Shown piece after piece: positions 46,801-56,959 of a stretch of 59,833 bases of DNA. Position numbers and translations under genes: made by a program. Below the pieces are notes generated by a model. That model made no database searches and was not told the DNA's origin. It saw only the letters and a program-made list of their open reading frames with translations. How positions within the stretch are numbered: position 1 is the first letter of the stretch; each line of letters starts with the position of its first letter. The stretch is from Symsagittifera roscoffensis (taxonomy: Eukaryota > Xenacoelomorpha > Acoela > Convolutidae), in contig NW_026970699.1 of assembly GCF_963678635.1 (NCBI RefSeq), positions 1-59,833 on the forward strand, given 5' to 3'.

Positions 46801-47023
46801 GCCTAAGGCACCTTAAGAAAACACACCCCCTCCTAATGCCGCCCCTCTTACTAATCTAATTGAATTAGGTACATACCAAGAACAATATGCAAACGAGTTA
46901 GAGAAGCGCGCGGATGAGCTTCGACAGAGAATGGGAGATATGAAAGCCAATCTGACAGAGTCACTGGGATCTAACAACGTCGGCACAATCATTACTGACA
47001 TTATCATGCAGAGTGGCAGATAG
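33332..47023 (+). CDS. Secreted EF-hand / Ser-Gly-rich proteoglycan-like protein, eight exons
   Basis: Exons: 33,332-33,670; 34,165-34,399; 34,700-34,864; 41,533-42,811; 43,112-43,212; 43,463-43,574; 43,934-44,025; 46,869-47,023. Every intron is GT-AG and all phases agree (0, 1, 1, 2, 1, 2, 1), giving 2,478 coding bases, 825 residues, stop TAG. Order: signal peptide (residues 1 to about 21), three EF-hand loops, an acidic stretch with many Ser-Gly, then helical repeats. The protein should be secreted, bind calcium, and may carry glycosaminoglycan chains, i.e. an extracellular matrix or cuticle proteoglycan core. The weakest link is the 6.7-kb intron 3 joining the EF-hand part to the Ser-Gly part: it rests on phase match and lack of other partners. 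Two separate genes remain possible. I know no named homologue. Confidence 0.65.
35592..36005 (-). CDS. Unrecognised 137-codon ORF inside intron 3
   Basis: Antisense to the host gene. Lys/Arg/Ser/Asn-rich, with SMRRPPRPKLNKRSN in the middle; no domain, signal or homologue known. Could be chance or a transposon scrap. The surrounding 34,865-36,171 otherwise shows only short repeats such as four TAGCCATGGTTT-like words at 36,068-36,145. Confidence 0.15.
   Translation of the reverse strand: MHPENKSKQIQNSCFLLFSILARIPVCSRSIETRKNKSKIRIGIRLRSCTNLSYRKLDEQTVCFIQNYSMRRPPRPKLNKRSNIYDANARPVATIAMGNRNLFFNESSKTVGRVNKLSSQFMKQGVSCFSEIFEKNM
36172..39835. repeat. Satellite: three 1,221-bp units with internal 235-bp duplication
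   Basis: Units start at 36,172, 37,393 and 38,615, nearly identical. Within each, the block from ACCAATCAAGACACACAATC to GGGGAGGTAGGGCTTA occurs twice, 235 bp apart (first at 36,751 and 36,986), so it is a higher-order repeat. Small differences (AT run lengths, GTC/GGC) separate units. It lies in intron 3 of the EF-hand gene. Copy number may be understated by the assembly. Confidence 0.97.
39836..41532. other. Rest of intron 3, AT-rich
   Basis: Holds a G11 tract (40,180-40,190), a GA run (40,216-40,236) and a 25-bp direct repeat, nothing coding. Ends in the exon 4 acceptor. Confidence 0.55.
40640..40695. repeat. 25-bp direct repeat, two copies
   Basis: CTCTCGGCCACGAACGCTTA plus ACAAT at 40,640-40,664 and 40,671-40,695, six bases apart. 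Confidence 0.95.
41533..42811 (+). CDS. Exon 4: acidic Ser-Gly-rich region
   Basis: Begins after a TTTTTTATCCAG acceptor; the ATG at 41,508 lies in that polypyrimidine tract and is not the start. About 425 residues, very rich in Glu, Asp, Thr and Tyr. I count about 14 Ser-Gly dipeptides in acidic settings (ESGEIYSSGEIF, YSGEIFSGEF, ASGSGEDYYE, SSGELLSGEI, ASGEME, FGSGS), which fits glycosaminoglycan attachment rules. Tyr next to Asp/Glu could be sulfated. Thr-rich segments (TTTINP, TTEIPVETTA) may be O-glycosylated. N-glycosylation sites include NYSNVS and NFTSE. The last 60 residues become helical (LKKHYEADLLNRVNFTSE). Confidence 0.85.
42928..42943. repeat. Poly-G tract (G16) in intron 4
   Basis: Sixteen G followed by TGCGC, inside the intron between exons 4 and 5. 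Confidence 0.95.
43112..44025 (+). CDS. Exons 5-7: repeated helical modules
   Basis: Exon 4 end plus exon 5 and exon 6 plus exon 7 encode two copies of one module: a helix ending LEKITVANLI or LEIITIPNLL, a phase-2 intron, a segment such as DNKSLKMLDFMQTSRDRHYE or GAETLQMLQDHKAQRADMK, then a phase-1 intron. This suggests duplication of an exon pair. Amphipathic heptads point to coiled coil or helical bundles. Borders: TTTAG|T and A|GTAAGT; CTTCAG|GC and TT|GTGAGT; TTTTAG|T and G|GTAAGT. Confidence 0.8.
44026..46868. other. Intron 7 of the EF-hand/Ser-Gly gene
   Basis: AT-rich. I looked for further copies of the helical module and found none; ORFs at 44,419 and 46,486 are low complexity and lack splice signals. 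Confidence 0.55.
46869..47023 (+). CDS. Exon 8: C-terminal helix and stop
   Basis: Acceptor ATTAG, phase 1, then GTYQEQYANELEKRADEL, RQRMGDMKANLTESLGS and a hydrophobic end TIITDIIMQSGR, TAG. It resembles the helical modules (NVGTIITDIIM parallels LEKITVANLI). Its phase matches exon 7, with a 2.8-kb intron. NLTES is an N-glycosylation site. No AATAAA is obvious nearby. Confidence 0.75.
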
Positions 47024-48416
47024 ATGGGAAAGACTTACGATTAATTGCTTTGAATAACCTTCAATTTTGTACAAATCAAAAAAATAGTTAATTGTTGTGA
47101 CATGATTTTAAAAATACATTTATTCGGATGATATGAACAGGTTGAAATACACTAGTGAAATTAAAGCTCAGTTGTTTTTCATTCACTTGAAGCTTTCAAA
47201 AAAAACATTCACAAGAAAATTACCAGCTAGAAGCTTTATCGATATCAGACTACCTTTACAAATGAAAATTTTTGAGCAGGAAGTACAAGCAAAAAAGATA
47301 TTTGGCTGCTTGTCGAGTCACGCGCGAAAATATTTGATTTAACTTAACACAATTTCCCAGATAACTATAATCATGGTAATGATCATTTGGCTAAATTGAT
47401 TTGGTAAAATGTGTTATCCCCACGTAAATTGTCAGTTTTGTACAATTCTCTCATCGTTGAATCTTCTGAAAAAATCTCTTCAAAAAACCTTTCACTTTTA
47501 CATTTATTTTTCGCGAAATAAAAATGAGATCTAACTAAGATAGGACTGCTACTGAAGAATTGCCCGGAGGAAATGTCACTCAGATTGAAAAATCTTCTGT
47601 TGATTTCCCAAATTGTCGCTTACACAAATATTACATAATTTGAATATTGATTGTAACAAACCAATTTGAAAATAAAATTACAATTATTATAAAAAATTGC
47701 GACTGAAAAACTTATCACGCAATTATCAGGAAAAAGTCTCGAGAAAATACCGTTGCTTTTAGAAGTAATTGAAGTATCAACTTATAAAGAAAATATGTTT
47801 TCTTTTGGATTATGAAAATAAAAACTTTTTGAAAGACGACAAACGATCTAAAGATAATTTCATGAATGTATGGGAAATTCTCTTTTAGTCTCATTAAGTC
47901 TGTGAAATCATCAATATATGATCAGGTTTCCGCGTAGGCAAAATGGCTTAAAAGTTTTGAATGAAAATTCTCAAAGTCGTCGACAGAAAACTTAGATGTT
48001 AAATCATCAGGTGTACAACCATACAAAAAAAGCAGTGCTAAATACATTTTTTGTCAAAAATCAAAATCATGGCTAAAAATCATGGCTGAAGTTTCTATTT
48101 TTTTTGGAAACAGCATGCCCAATAAACGTAAATGGAATGACTACAAATCAGCCTTAGCTCTAATTTTGTCTATACATCAAAAAATATATTGAATCATTTT
48201 AGGAAGTATTTCTCCTTCCGATTTTGTTTTTGGTCGTTAGACCTATGCTAACATTAAGTCTATGTAAAAGTTCGCATGATTCAATTTATCTGATTGGAAA
48301 TCATTTTCGATTGTTTTTTTTGCCTCTTTTTCACGCCAAGCGAGATAATCTTAGCGGAGGAGAACACAGGTACTAAATTCCGGTTTTTAGGAAACGCTCT
48401 CTTTTCTCCTCACCAC
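47024..48416. other. AT-rich intergenic, no gene seen
   Basis: Downstream of the host gene. The small frame at 47,133-47,342 has no recognised features. Confidence 0.5.
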
Positions 48417-50108
48417 ATGGCGCAGCCAGCTGAGAAAAAAAAAATCCTTTCGGAAAAATAGCGTTCTGGGAACGACCTACGCAAGAACCAGCGGTAAAAT
48501 GGAAAAGTGGAAGCCAGATGTCATTTTAGACTTTATCAGCAAAATGGAACAGAACCTGATGAATTCCTTAAAAAAGTTGATAAAAGTCGCACTGACAGAG
48601 CAACCAATTGAAGAACCGTAAAATGCACAACCGATCTATCAGTCCATTAGGAAACGGGAAAGAACAAAGGAAATATACTAATGTTGAGATTAGGAAACAA
48701 AAATCAAAACCCTAGGACTCTGATATATGCTGAAATATACCTGCAAATCCCATCGAAACATGACGGTTAATTTATTCACACTCCTGTCGAAAAAACAAAG
48801 GCGGATTTCGGCATAAGTTTTCAGTTTGAGCACATCGTAACATAGATGTATACGTAATATGTTTACCATTAATCTGGCTCTTTGACATATCTAAAGAGCT
48901 TCCTTAAAAAACTTTCGAACCCTTGCCATGTCTAGAACTAGGCATCAATTTAGAAAAAAGGGAAAAGAACTGGAAAGGTACAAGAGACTAACAACCAAAG
49001 TTTAGGAAAATCAATGCAGGATGGGCAAAAATGTTCCCATGTTGATGATAAACGCAAACCGGGTAACTCGATACAAACAACAGGGACGTCGATCAAAGGT
49101 TACGAACCCGCGCGGGGATAGTGGATTACGATAGTCCAACACTTTTGGAGAATCGTGCTCAGCTATAGGAAAAAAATGTAGTAATTGCGAGCAAAAACCA
49201 CTTCGCTAGGCTGTGACGCTCAAAAACGCAGAAGACATGGCGACCCACGAAACGAAACAAAGGTCGGTTAAACAAAGACAATCGCAATGATGAATCGGAT
49301 TCACACGGGTATCCATTACCGACCTAGAGTTAAATGCGGAATTATCATCAGAGGTCAGTATGCTTTGTACGGTAACCAATGAGTGTGACAGAAAAGATAT
49401 GTGTGCAACAACAGATGAAATAACTAGGGGGCTTCAAATCCGAATGAAAATCAAGTTTTTTATAGCTGATAAAAAAGCGTAGCCACTATATTTCCTCTCC
49501 TAAAAGGTTTGTTGAAAATGTAAGAAGTCTTTTTGGTATCCGGAGCGGAACCCACTAGCAGGAAATCATCATGACAAATACACACACAAACATGGAACCA
49601 TTAAGACGTATGGAATGTTGATCACCGATCTCCCAGTCAGCTGGGTGGTTCGTGGAAGATGTATCCAGTTTACAGACAACGGAATTACACCAATTCTGGG
49701 ACGAGACCTGCTTAAAGAAATAGGGCTCCAGATGACGCAAGAACGTGATCAGCTTGATGAAAGAAGCAAGAACGTAGCCAGCCTGAAGATGACATGAGAA
49801 CGTAGCCAGCTTGTAGATGACGCAAGACAGCTGGAAAAATTAGGGCTTCAGATGACGCACGATTTCAAACGATTATGAACTAATTTCCCAGTACGATCAA
49901 AATTTTATCGGAAATTCACAGCCACGCATCAAAAATGCAATACAAATCCCAACCAATCTACAAGACAAAGTAGAACAAGAACTACAACGACTACAAAGCT
50001 TTAAAAAACTGGATGCATTGCCGGGCAATAAACTTGTTTCACCAATAGTGATAACGGTTAAACGCGACCAATCCCTTGAAATCGCACCTGTACCAGATGC
50101 TGAACATT
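48417..50108 (+). pseudogene. Decayed Ty3/Gypsy gag-protease-RT remnant related to element B
   Basis: The ATG at 48,417 opens MAQPAEKK, the same gag start as element B; in another frame IAFWERPTQEPAVKW follows, matching its IIAFWDARTPEPP. Much later come the protease end PILGRDLLKEIGLQM (about 49,690-49,735) and RT approach IPTNLQDKVEQELQRLQS with LVSPIVITVKRDQS (about 49,940-50,085). Stops and indels are everywhere. It is on the opposite strand to element B and ends before the RT palm. Confidence 0.8.
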
Positions 50109-50936
50109 GACGTTTTGGTCGACTGCCTTGTGCAAGCAATTATCTAGTCGGACAAGGAACCAAGATTTTCCCAATTGGACTTGAAGTAATTTCAACAAAT
50201 TTGGGGGAAGGGCAACTGACACTAACCAAATACAGACTGGTTGTTATAGTCTAACAGACTTGCCGGCTAGAAATGAAGTGCAGTTCCAGAAAGATAACAA
50301 CAGAGAAAACCACAAGCTAAACACAACAAGCTAAACAACCACACTGAAGGGCCCGGATAATGATGATGAAGAGCTCTGCCTTAAGTCCGACAACCGATAT
50401 AATTGCACTATACAAATTCGCAGCCAAAAAATGGGCACCGTCGAGCAGCAAGGCTCAACCTATGATTAGAGTAAGCCCGGTAACTAGAAACAAGGCTCAA
50501 CAATAAGGAAGCGTCATCAACAACACATCTTGGGAAAAGTCACAGGTTCCACGGAAATCTGCTGTCGAAAGAAAGAAGAGGAAAAGCGAAAGAAGATCAA
50601 AGAAAATCAAACCAGCCAGAAAGGAGAGAAAAAAGACAACAACCAGGAACCAGGTCTCTTGACCGAAAAGGTTACTATAGCGAGAACATTACTATAACGA
50701 CCGAAACAAGTATTTTGTCGCCAGCAGTATTAGTGGGTTTGAGTTTTTTTTGCGCAACTGACAGAAGATCTCATTAACAACTATTTTAAGAAGCAACTAA
50801 GACATGACCGACAACCAGTTGAAAAATCGTGAATGAACACAAAAAGTAGCAACGATTGATCATTTCTGACATTTATAAAGAAAAAAACATAAGTCCTACA
50901 TTTTTCAATAACTTTTTCTGATTGACACTGTTGAAG
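50109..50936. other. Retroelement debris, no intact gene
   Basis: Ser/Lys/Gln-rich broken translations; likely the decayed continuation of the plus-strand copy up to the LTR of element B. Confidence 0.45.
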
Positions 50937-51125
50937 TGTCGTAAAAAGGTTAAGTTATTAAGTTTAATTGTAGGCATGTGTTAGGCATCAAATCGAAAGC
51001 TTACTGCACTGTTCTATTTCAGATCACATCGGACATTAGAGATCGCAAGGTCACGACAGCAGGTCTCCAGACAGAAGGAACAAATTGATAGCACTTACAT
51101 AAACTCAAAACTGGTCCCTATCTCA
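50937..51125 (-). repeat. Element B 3' LTR (189 bp)
   Basis: On the minus strand it begins TGAGATAGGGACCAG and ends TTTTTACGACA. Very similar to 56,723-56,959, but lacks the internal 46-bp duplication. No clear polypurine tract sits on its upstream side. Confidence 0.85.
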
Positions 51126-51951
51126 TTCGGGCAACCACAAATAAATTTTAAAGCGTAGATATAAAATTTATCAACTCATTGTTTCTTTTGCTATAGGTTC
51201 ATGTTACTAATTCAGTTTTAGTTTAAATTGAGTTTTCAGGCACACCTGCCAAAGCTCTCTTTAAGGTTTCTTTATCTTGTCATCATGTTACTTGTGCTCT
51301 ATTCGATGGATCATAACTCCCCCCATTTTATCAACTCCGCGTCTTTGTCGTGTTGATTTTTTCGTCGCTGCCTCGCCTTTTCTTCGTTTGCCACCGACGG
51401 TTTTCGGTGATATCTCCTTGTCCGTTCCCGACGGTACATTTTCTCCCCCGCTCGCCGTAACTCTCACCGGTTCGTCCCTTTCAGTTTCCCACTCGCTATC
51501 CTCCTCGTCCTCGCTCTCATCCGCGCTGTATTCTACTATACGATGTTTCTTGATTTACGCTCGTTTTCCATCTCAACTTGATCCTTTTCGACCTTTCTTT
51601 TGCACTTTGTGGGTTCACTTGGGCCGAGGGTGCTTATTACGGTTTTACTAGGACCTGGGGTGCACGCGTCACTTCTATCCTCAATTTGGCTTTCTTCAGC
51701 CGCCGATCTAAAAGAAACACCACTTCGTCTTAGTTACGACCCTTTTTCCATCTGCACCGTGTGTTTAGTTAATTTTTCAATTTTCAATGGTAAACGTTTA
51801 TACCTTCTTGGATTCTTCGGGTCCGTTTTTCCAGTCCTTTGGTAGACTGTTGTTGAGCTGGTCTTATGCCTTTTGAGCCATCCTGGAGCTTTTGGTACCT
51901 TTCTTGTTTCCTTGGGATCAGCTACTTCCTGAGCCTTGGGATCCGTTTCGG
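51126..51951 (-). other. Element B 3' region between integrase and LTR
   Basis: On the minus strand, broken Lys/Arg/Glu-rich translation, probably a decayed pol tail. Plus-strand frames at 51,277-51,845 are Ser/Leu-rich shadows. No env features. Confidence 0.5.
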
Positions 51952-53025
51952 TTAACTGGTCGTCATCTTAAATGATTGGGGTTTTTCTAATCTCCGGGGC
52001 GTATACCAAATCGCTCCTTTCTCCCAATCTAGGGTTAGCTCAACATCCGGGAGATTGCCCGCCTTGTCTAAACAAGATAACTTCTGGTTAACAACATTGT
52101 TCCAATTTAGATTTTTCAATGATGTTTTTTTTGTTAAATTTCGCAGAGCCGTATTCGCTTCTCTTCCATGATAGGCTTCAAAAGGCGTTATTTTAGTCTT
52201 AGAATGTGGCACAAAACGTAACGCGATGGGCGCACGGGATATCATTACTCCAAACTTATAGTTTTTACTTTCCTGGAGATAAGTTAGCACGTAATTTTTT
52301 ATCGACCCAATTGTGCGTTCGACCATTCCCGTCGCGCGATGGTCCTTAACCGGAGATTTAATGAGTTCAATACCTTCGTAGTTACAGAAATTTTGAATTT
52401 CATTCGAGAAAAACCCAGTGGCCTGATCCATATGCAATTTCCTTGGGTGTCCATGAGTATTTATGTACTTCCTTAGGAACTTCAAAACATTCTTAGACTT
52501 GTTACTTGAACAGACATATGCCGACGGCCAATGCGAAAAAGTGTCTACTGCTACAGGTACATACTTCTTCCGACCCCTTACGTAATTAACCGGGCCCCAG
52601 AAATCTAATTGGACCAAATCATTAGGTTCCTTAGGCACATAAGTTTCCCCCATGTCACTTTTTGGAATATTTGGTTTAAGATTTTTACCTGCTTCTAAGC
52701 ACCTTTTACAGTACTTTGCTGTAGCGGCGATGTTCCTGTGCATAAGTGGTATCCATACATCTTTTGCGGCTGCAAACATTTTGTCACGCCCATGATGGTT
52801 AAATTGTAAACGATTGAGTACTGCTGATGACATATCCTTCGGTATAGCCAACCGGCCGTCCATCCACAGGCAATTTTCACGTACGGCAAAGTCATTGTAG
52901 TGTTGAGCGTAGTATTGTCCCAGTCTTGTTATGATCTCCTTGGCTCGTGGGTTCCTGTCTCTGATTGTATCCCTGATTGTTTTCATAATTGGATCTTTTT
53001 CTATATTTGCTTCTAGCAATTTCAA
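51952..53025 (-). pseudogene. Integrase of element B
   Basis: 357 codons: zinc-binding RLQFNHHGRDKMFAAAKD and AATAKYCKRCLEAG, catalytic Asp in VQLDFWGPVNY, second Asp in LHMDQATGFFS, Glu in TGMVERTIGSIKN. Short C-terminal region ends with YTPRRLEKPQSFK. This is the longest undamaged part of element B. About 130 bp of broken frame separate it from the RNase H tail. Confidence 0.94.
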
Positions 53026-53159
53026 ACTCAGGACCTCCGGGTGATCTATCTTTCTAACTATTTTACTGTCTGATGGGACTATTGAGTAAATCCATTTGTC
53101 ATTTTGTACAAGTGGGTAGGATAACCCGGGAAACTGGTGGGGAAATTAGATAATCGTAT

Positions 53160-54080
53160 TTAATTTTTTAGAATTTGTCTGTTTTGAGCAACTTTTTCAG
53201 GTGGTATTAATTCAATATCCGAATCCGAACTGACACTGGGTGGTTGATTTAACCGATTGAGAACAACGTTGAGGTTGACATATCCAGAATTTGTTGGTGT
53301 GTTGACAATGGTGGAAGTTGGTGGGTCATTTTTTTCAGGTGAATTCATCATATTTTTATTACTCATTTTACTCATATTTGAAGGTTTGCAACTTGAATTT
53401 ACGTATTGAGAACAACGTCTGAATTTCTTTCTTCGGCATTTGCATATTTCCGCCGGTATGCAAATATCTCGATGCTGATTGGTTAACCGCCGATTACATG
53501 TAAACACGCCCTCTTTTGAGCGTTTGTGCTCACGGTGAAGATTTGCATATTCATCTTTTCTTTTGTTCCCACTGGATGGAACTGTTTTCGTTGTATCGAA
53601 ACATGACTGATCGCCCTCTACCGTCAGTTTTGGCCTAATTTTATTCCCTTTCTGACCCCTAGGCTTCATTTGATCCTTAGGCTTCAATGCTTCGTTTATC
53701 ATTTTTATTTTCACTACTGTAAAGTTTTCATCATAATGACTTGTCTTGGGTGCCTCTGCGGACGGAAACCGAGACAAATAGTCTGACATTCCCATTTTTG
53801 ACCCCTGTTTATGTTCAACTTTAAAGTCATATGGCACTAATTGATCGTACCATCGAGTTAATTGGCTGAAAAACGTTTTATTTCCCTTCGGTGAAAAATT
53901 TAACAATGTAAGTAGTGCCTTGTGATCCAATATAACTGTGAAATACCGGCCATATATATAATTTCGAAAAAGTTCCGTGTCCCACACTACCGCGAGTAAT
54001 TCTAATTCATTGGTAGAGTACTTTTACTCAGCCGAATTAAGATATCTGGACGCAAACGAAATCGGATGCTAACCGGAGGC
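53160..54080 (-). pseudogene. RNase H remainder and linker, element B
   Basis: Open from about 53,987: LLAVVWDTELFRNYIYGRYF, VILDHKALLTLL and VEHKQGSKMGMSDYLSRFP are RNase H blocks. A basic Ser/Asn/Thr-rich tail of about 170 residues follows, with two Cys-rich patches (ICIPAEICKCRRKKFRRCSQ); no enzyme motif there. Confidence 0.85.
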
Positions 54081-54644
54081 TCAATACTGTTCTAATGTGG
54101 CCCCTAGGCCATCATGGCTAGCATCACAGATAATTCTTGTTTCACGGTAAGTGTTGAAGTGTCGTAATTTGACAATGTTTTTTACGAGCGACTTTAATTG
54201 TTGAAACGCATTTTCGCAAACGGGCGTCCAGACAAAATCGTTATTCTGACTTAGTAATGGTCTTAATGGTGCACTTACTTCCGCGAGTTTAGGCAAAAAA
54301 TTATGTAAACTGTGCATTGAATCCATTAATGACTTCAATTGCTTTCGAGCTTTTGGGGTTTTCAGGTCCTCTATCGTTTGTGTTTTTCTTACTAGAGGCG
54401 CGATGCCACTTTCTCCAATTCGATATCCGAGCCACTCGCACTCGGTTTTCGCAAATTCACGTTTTCGTAATTTTAACGCGACATTGGAAGCGTCCAATTT
54501 TTTCAATATTTTTTCCACTAACGCAATGTGCTCAATCTTGTTTCCTTTAGAAGCAATCAAAATATCGTCGATGAACGCATTAGCTTGAGGCAATTCCTTA
54601 AGTAAATTATCAATGACTTTTTGGAATTCCGCCGGCATTGACAT
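54081..54644 (-). pseudogene. RT palm/thumb and start of RNase H, element B
   Basis: 187 codons: MSMPAEFQKVIDNLL, the catalytic NAFIDDILIASKG (F-I-D-D in place of Y-V-D-D), ECEWLGYRIGESGI, connection LKSLMDSMHSLHNFLPKL, and the RNase H start IICDASHDGLGATLEQY, where a stop follows. Stops at 54,071-54,081 interrupt the next part. Confidence 0.92.
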
Positions 54645-54663
54645 AAGCCCGTAAAATCCGTTT

Positions 54664-55623
54664 TTAAAACGATAAGTTCCCGTGGAATTTCCGCCGACTA
54701 GTGAAAAATTGCATTGCTTGCTTGTCTTTTGTTTGTTCTAATGAAACTTGTCCGTACGCATATGTGAAGTCCGACGTTGTAAAATATACATTCCCCGCTT
54801 TCCTTTCAGCAATAATCTGACTTATTCCGTCTACTAGTTCGTCAATATTCGGCATTTGGTACTTATTCTTGTATACCTGCTTGTTCAGTTCTCTTGATTC
54901 CAGTGCTAATTTGATACTTGCGTCTTTTTTCACTGTAATTACTATAGGAGAGACGAAATACTTATCCGAGCACTCTTGTAATTTTACGATATGACCTTCG
55001 TTCATCAGCCGATGAATTTCTTTATCTACTTTGTCTTGTAGACTGATAGGCACCCTGCGTCCCTTTTGTTGTATCGGCTTCAAGTTTTCGAAAAATTCAG
55101 CTTTTACTTTAGCGTTCCGGATCTTCCCTATTCTAGTAAATAAATTTGGGTACAATTTACTGAAATATGTTTGCAATTCATCATATTCCTCCTCTTCTTG
55201 GCTGCTCCCTTCCCCTGTGATTCCCATCACTTTCTTCCTTTGCACTAACTCGAGGCCTAGGGTGCCCATCAGATCACGCCCCAGGATTGACTGATGATTT
55301 CCGGATATTACTGACACTTGTGCTGGTGCTGCCCAACCGTTCAACGACATCATCACTGCTACCTTTCCCAGTATGTTTATTCGGTTGTTATTGTAATCCA
55401 AGAATTCATCTTTTAAAGGTTGTAGTTGAATATTCGCTTTACCTAATGTTGTTTTTAGGTCCGTTATGCTGAAAATCGTCACTGGGGATCCGCTGTCTGT
55501 CCACAACCGCATTTTCTTTCCTGACACCTCAACCTGGACTCGGGCCCCAGGGATCTTCAGTTCAGTCTCGTTCTTTTTCTTTTTGATGGACATTACCATG
55601 TAATTGTCCGATCCTGGCGTCAT
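54664..55623 (-). pseudogene. Protease and N-terminal RT of element B
   Basis: 319 codons. The protease has LWTDSGSPVTIF (D-S-G in place of D-T-G, as in related Gypsy lineages) and QSILGRDLMGTLG. RT starts VPISLQDKVDKEIHRLMNEG, SPIVITVKKDAS, LNKQVYKNKYQMPNIDELVD and the first catalytic Asp in FTTSDFTYAYGQVSL. The frame breaks just before the palm. Confidence 0.92.
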
Positions 55624-55661
55624 GGATTCATTTTCCCCGCTTCCCTACTGATTCACTCACG

Positions 55662-56700
55662 ACACTGGATCTTCTGCCAAATCATTAACATTCTGCGTGC
55701 TCTGATGGTGCTCATTTTCATCTCTGACTAAGCCGACTCGTCCTCGTCCTCTCCATTGGTTAGTACCCCTCCTAATTCCTCTGCATGTACGTTCAAAGGG
55801 TCCCATTTTCCGGTACGAGTTGCATGTTGCTCCCTTTGCAGGACAATTTGCTATGTGATCAAGAGTAAAGTTTGGTGCCTCTCAATTATAACACCTACGG
55901 TTATTGCCGCTTCCCCCACTACTTGATCCTTGGGTGTTTCCTCCACGTCCCCCGCGTCCTCGACCTCGGAAAAATTCTTGTCCCCTTCTTATATTATTGA
56001 CCGGTTCTTGTTTTATAGAAATCGACGGTGCTCGAAGCCGGTTTTCCAGTATATGATTTGTATGCGCACTCACCACGTTCACACGATAATGCGATCCTGT
56101 AAACTTCCTCGGGTAACTTTGTTGATCGTGATAATTCTCGTTGGCAATCCGATTCCCGCATGTTCATAATGAAAATATCACGAACATTTTCGGCCGCATT
56201 CGCAAAATCACATCTGCCTGCTAGACCGCTCAATTCCGCGTGGAATTTCTCGAATGTTTCATTCTCACGTTGTTTTCGTCCGTAGAAAAGTCCCCTTTCA
56301 TGAGTTACATTCCACTCACGTTGGAAAACATTTTGCATCTTGTCAAGGACCCGTGGGTAACGTTCCGTTTTAACATTCACAGCAGGTTTTCGTGCGTTGA
56401 ATATCCTTTGCGCCTCGTCTCCAATACAAAGGTATACATTAGACTTCAACTTCTTTTCCGCATCGATACGGTTTTTCCCATTGACCTCCTCAGGCAACGC
56501 TGTAATAGCCGCCGCATTTAAAGTACGCGCAAAATAGAAATCATCGGGATCAATGTCGTATTTTGCTATCATCCCCCAGTGAAATTTAACTATCCACTCC
56601 TCGGAGTAAACTGGAGGTTCCGGTGTTCGTGCATCCCAAAATGCTATTATATTAAGTGGATTCCCCCCCCCCCGCTTTTTTTCTCTGCTGGCTGCGCCAT
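55662..56700 (-). pseudogene. Gag of element B
   Basis: ATG at 56,700 (MAQPAEKKS) runs into a G11 tract (C11 at 56,663-56,673) that puts the following frame out of register. The long frame then reads NIIAFWDARTPEPPVYSEEW, RKQRENETFEKFHAELSGLA and ENVRDIFIMNMRESDCQREL, a typical Gypsy gag. At the end the zinc-knuckle region is damaged: CYN then TGA in place of Cys, later NCPAKGATCNSYRKMGPFERTC-type wording with one Cys and one His lost. The ORF apparent start at 56,764 lies in the LTR and is not real. Confidence 0.85.
56682..56699 (-). promoter_or_regulatory. Possible primer-binding site of element B overlapping gag start
   Basis: On the minus strand TGGCGCAGCCAGCAGAGA starts 23 bases inside the LTR and overlaps the ATG of gag. 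Primer-binding sites start TGG and lie at this place. The same bases are kept in the plus-strand copy, but they also encode protein, so this is only suggestive. Confidence 0.35.
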
Positions 56701-56722
56701 TTTGAAGTACGTAAATGTATAG

Positions 56723-56959
56723 TGTTGTAAAAAAGGTTAGTTTGTTAAGTTTAATTGTAGGCAACTGTTAGGCATCAAATCGAAATCTTACTGCACTGTT
56801 CTATTTCAGATCACATCGGACATTAGAGATCGCAAGGTCACGACAGCAGGTCTCCAGACAGAAGGAACAAATTGATAGCACTTACATAAACTCAAAACTG
56901 GTTCCTATCTCAAACAAATTGATAGCACTTACATAAACTCAAAACTGGTCCCTATCTCA
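56723..56959 (-). repeat. Element B 5' LTR (237 bp, with 46-bp duplication)
   Basis: TGAGATAGG to TTTTTTACAACA on the minus strand. The part ACAAATTGATAGCACTTACA (plus strand) plus about 26 bases occurs twice, which explains the extra length. Confidence 0.88.

Larger units (their letters stand above)
50937..56959 (-). mobile_element. Ty3/Gypsy LTR retrotransposon, element B
   Basis: Minus-strand gag, zinc knuckles (damaged), protease, RT, RNase H and integrase between two direct repeats that begin TG and end CA. About 6.0 kb. Frameshifts in gag, RT and RNase H plus in-frame stops show a dead copy. No matching target duplication: left flank TGAAG, right flank ACACA, so flanks have changed or ends recombined. 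Pol wording (FIDD box, DSG protease, TTSDFTYAYGQV) differs strongly from element A; these are two lineages. Confidence 0.92.

Noticed and set aside
51277-51845. Plus-strand Ser/Leu-rich ORFs
   Set aside because: Shadow of the Lys/Arg/Glu-rich 3' region of element B on the minus strand.
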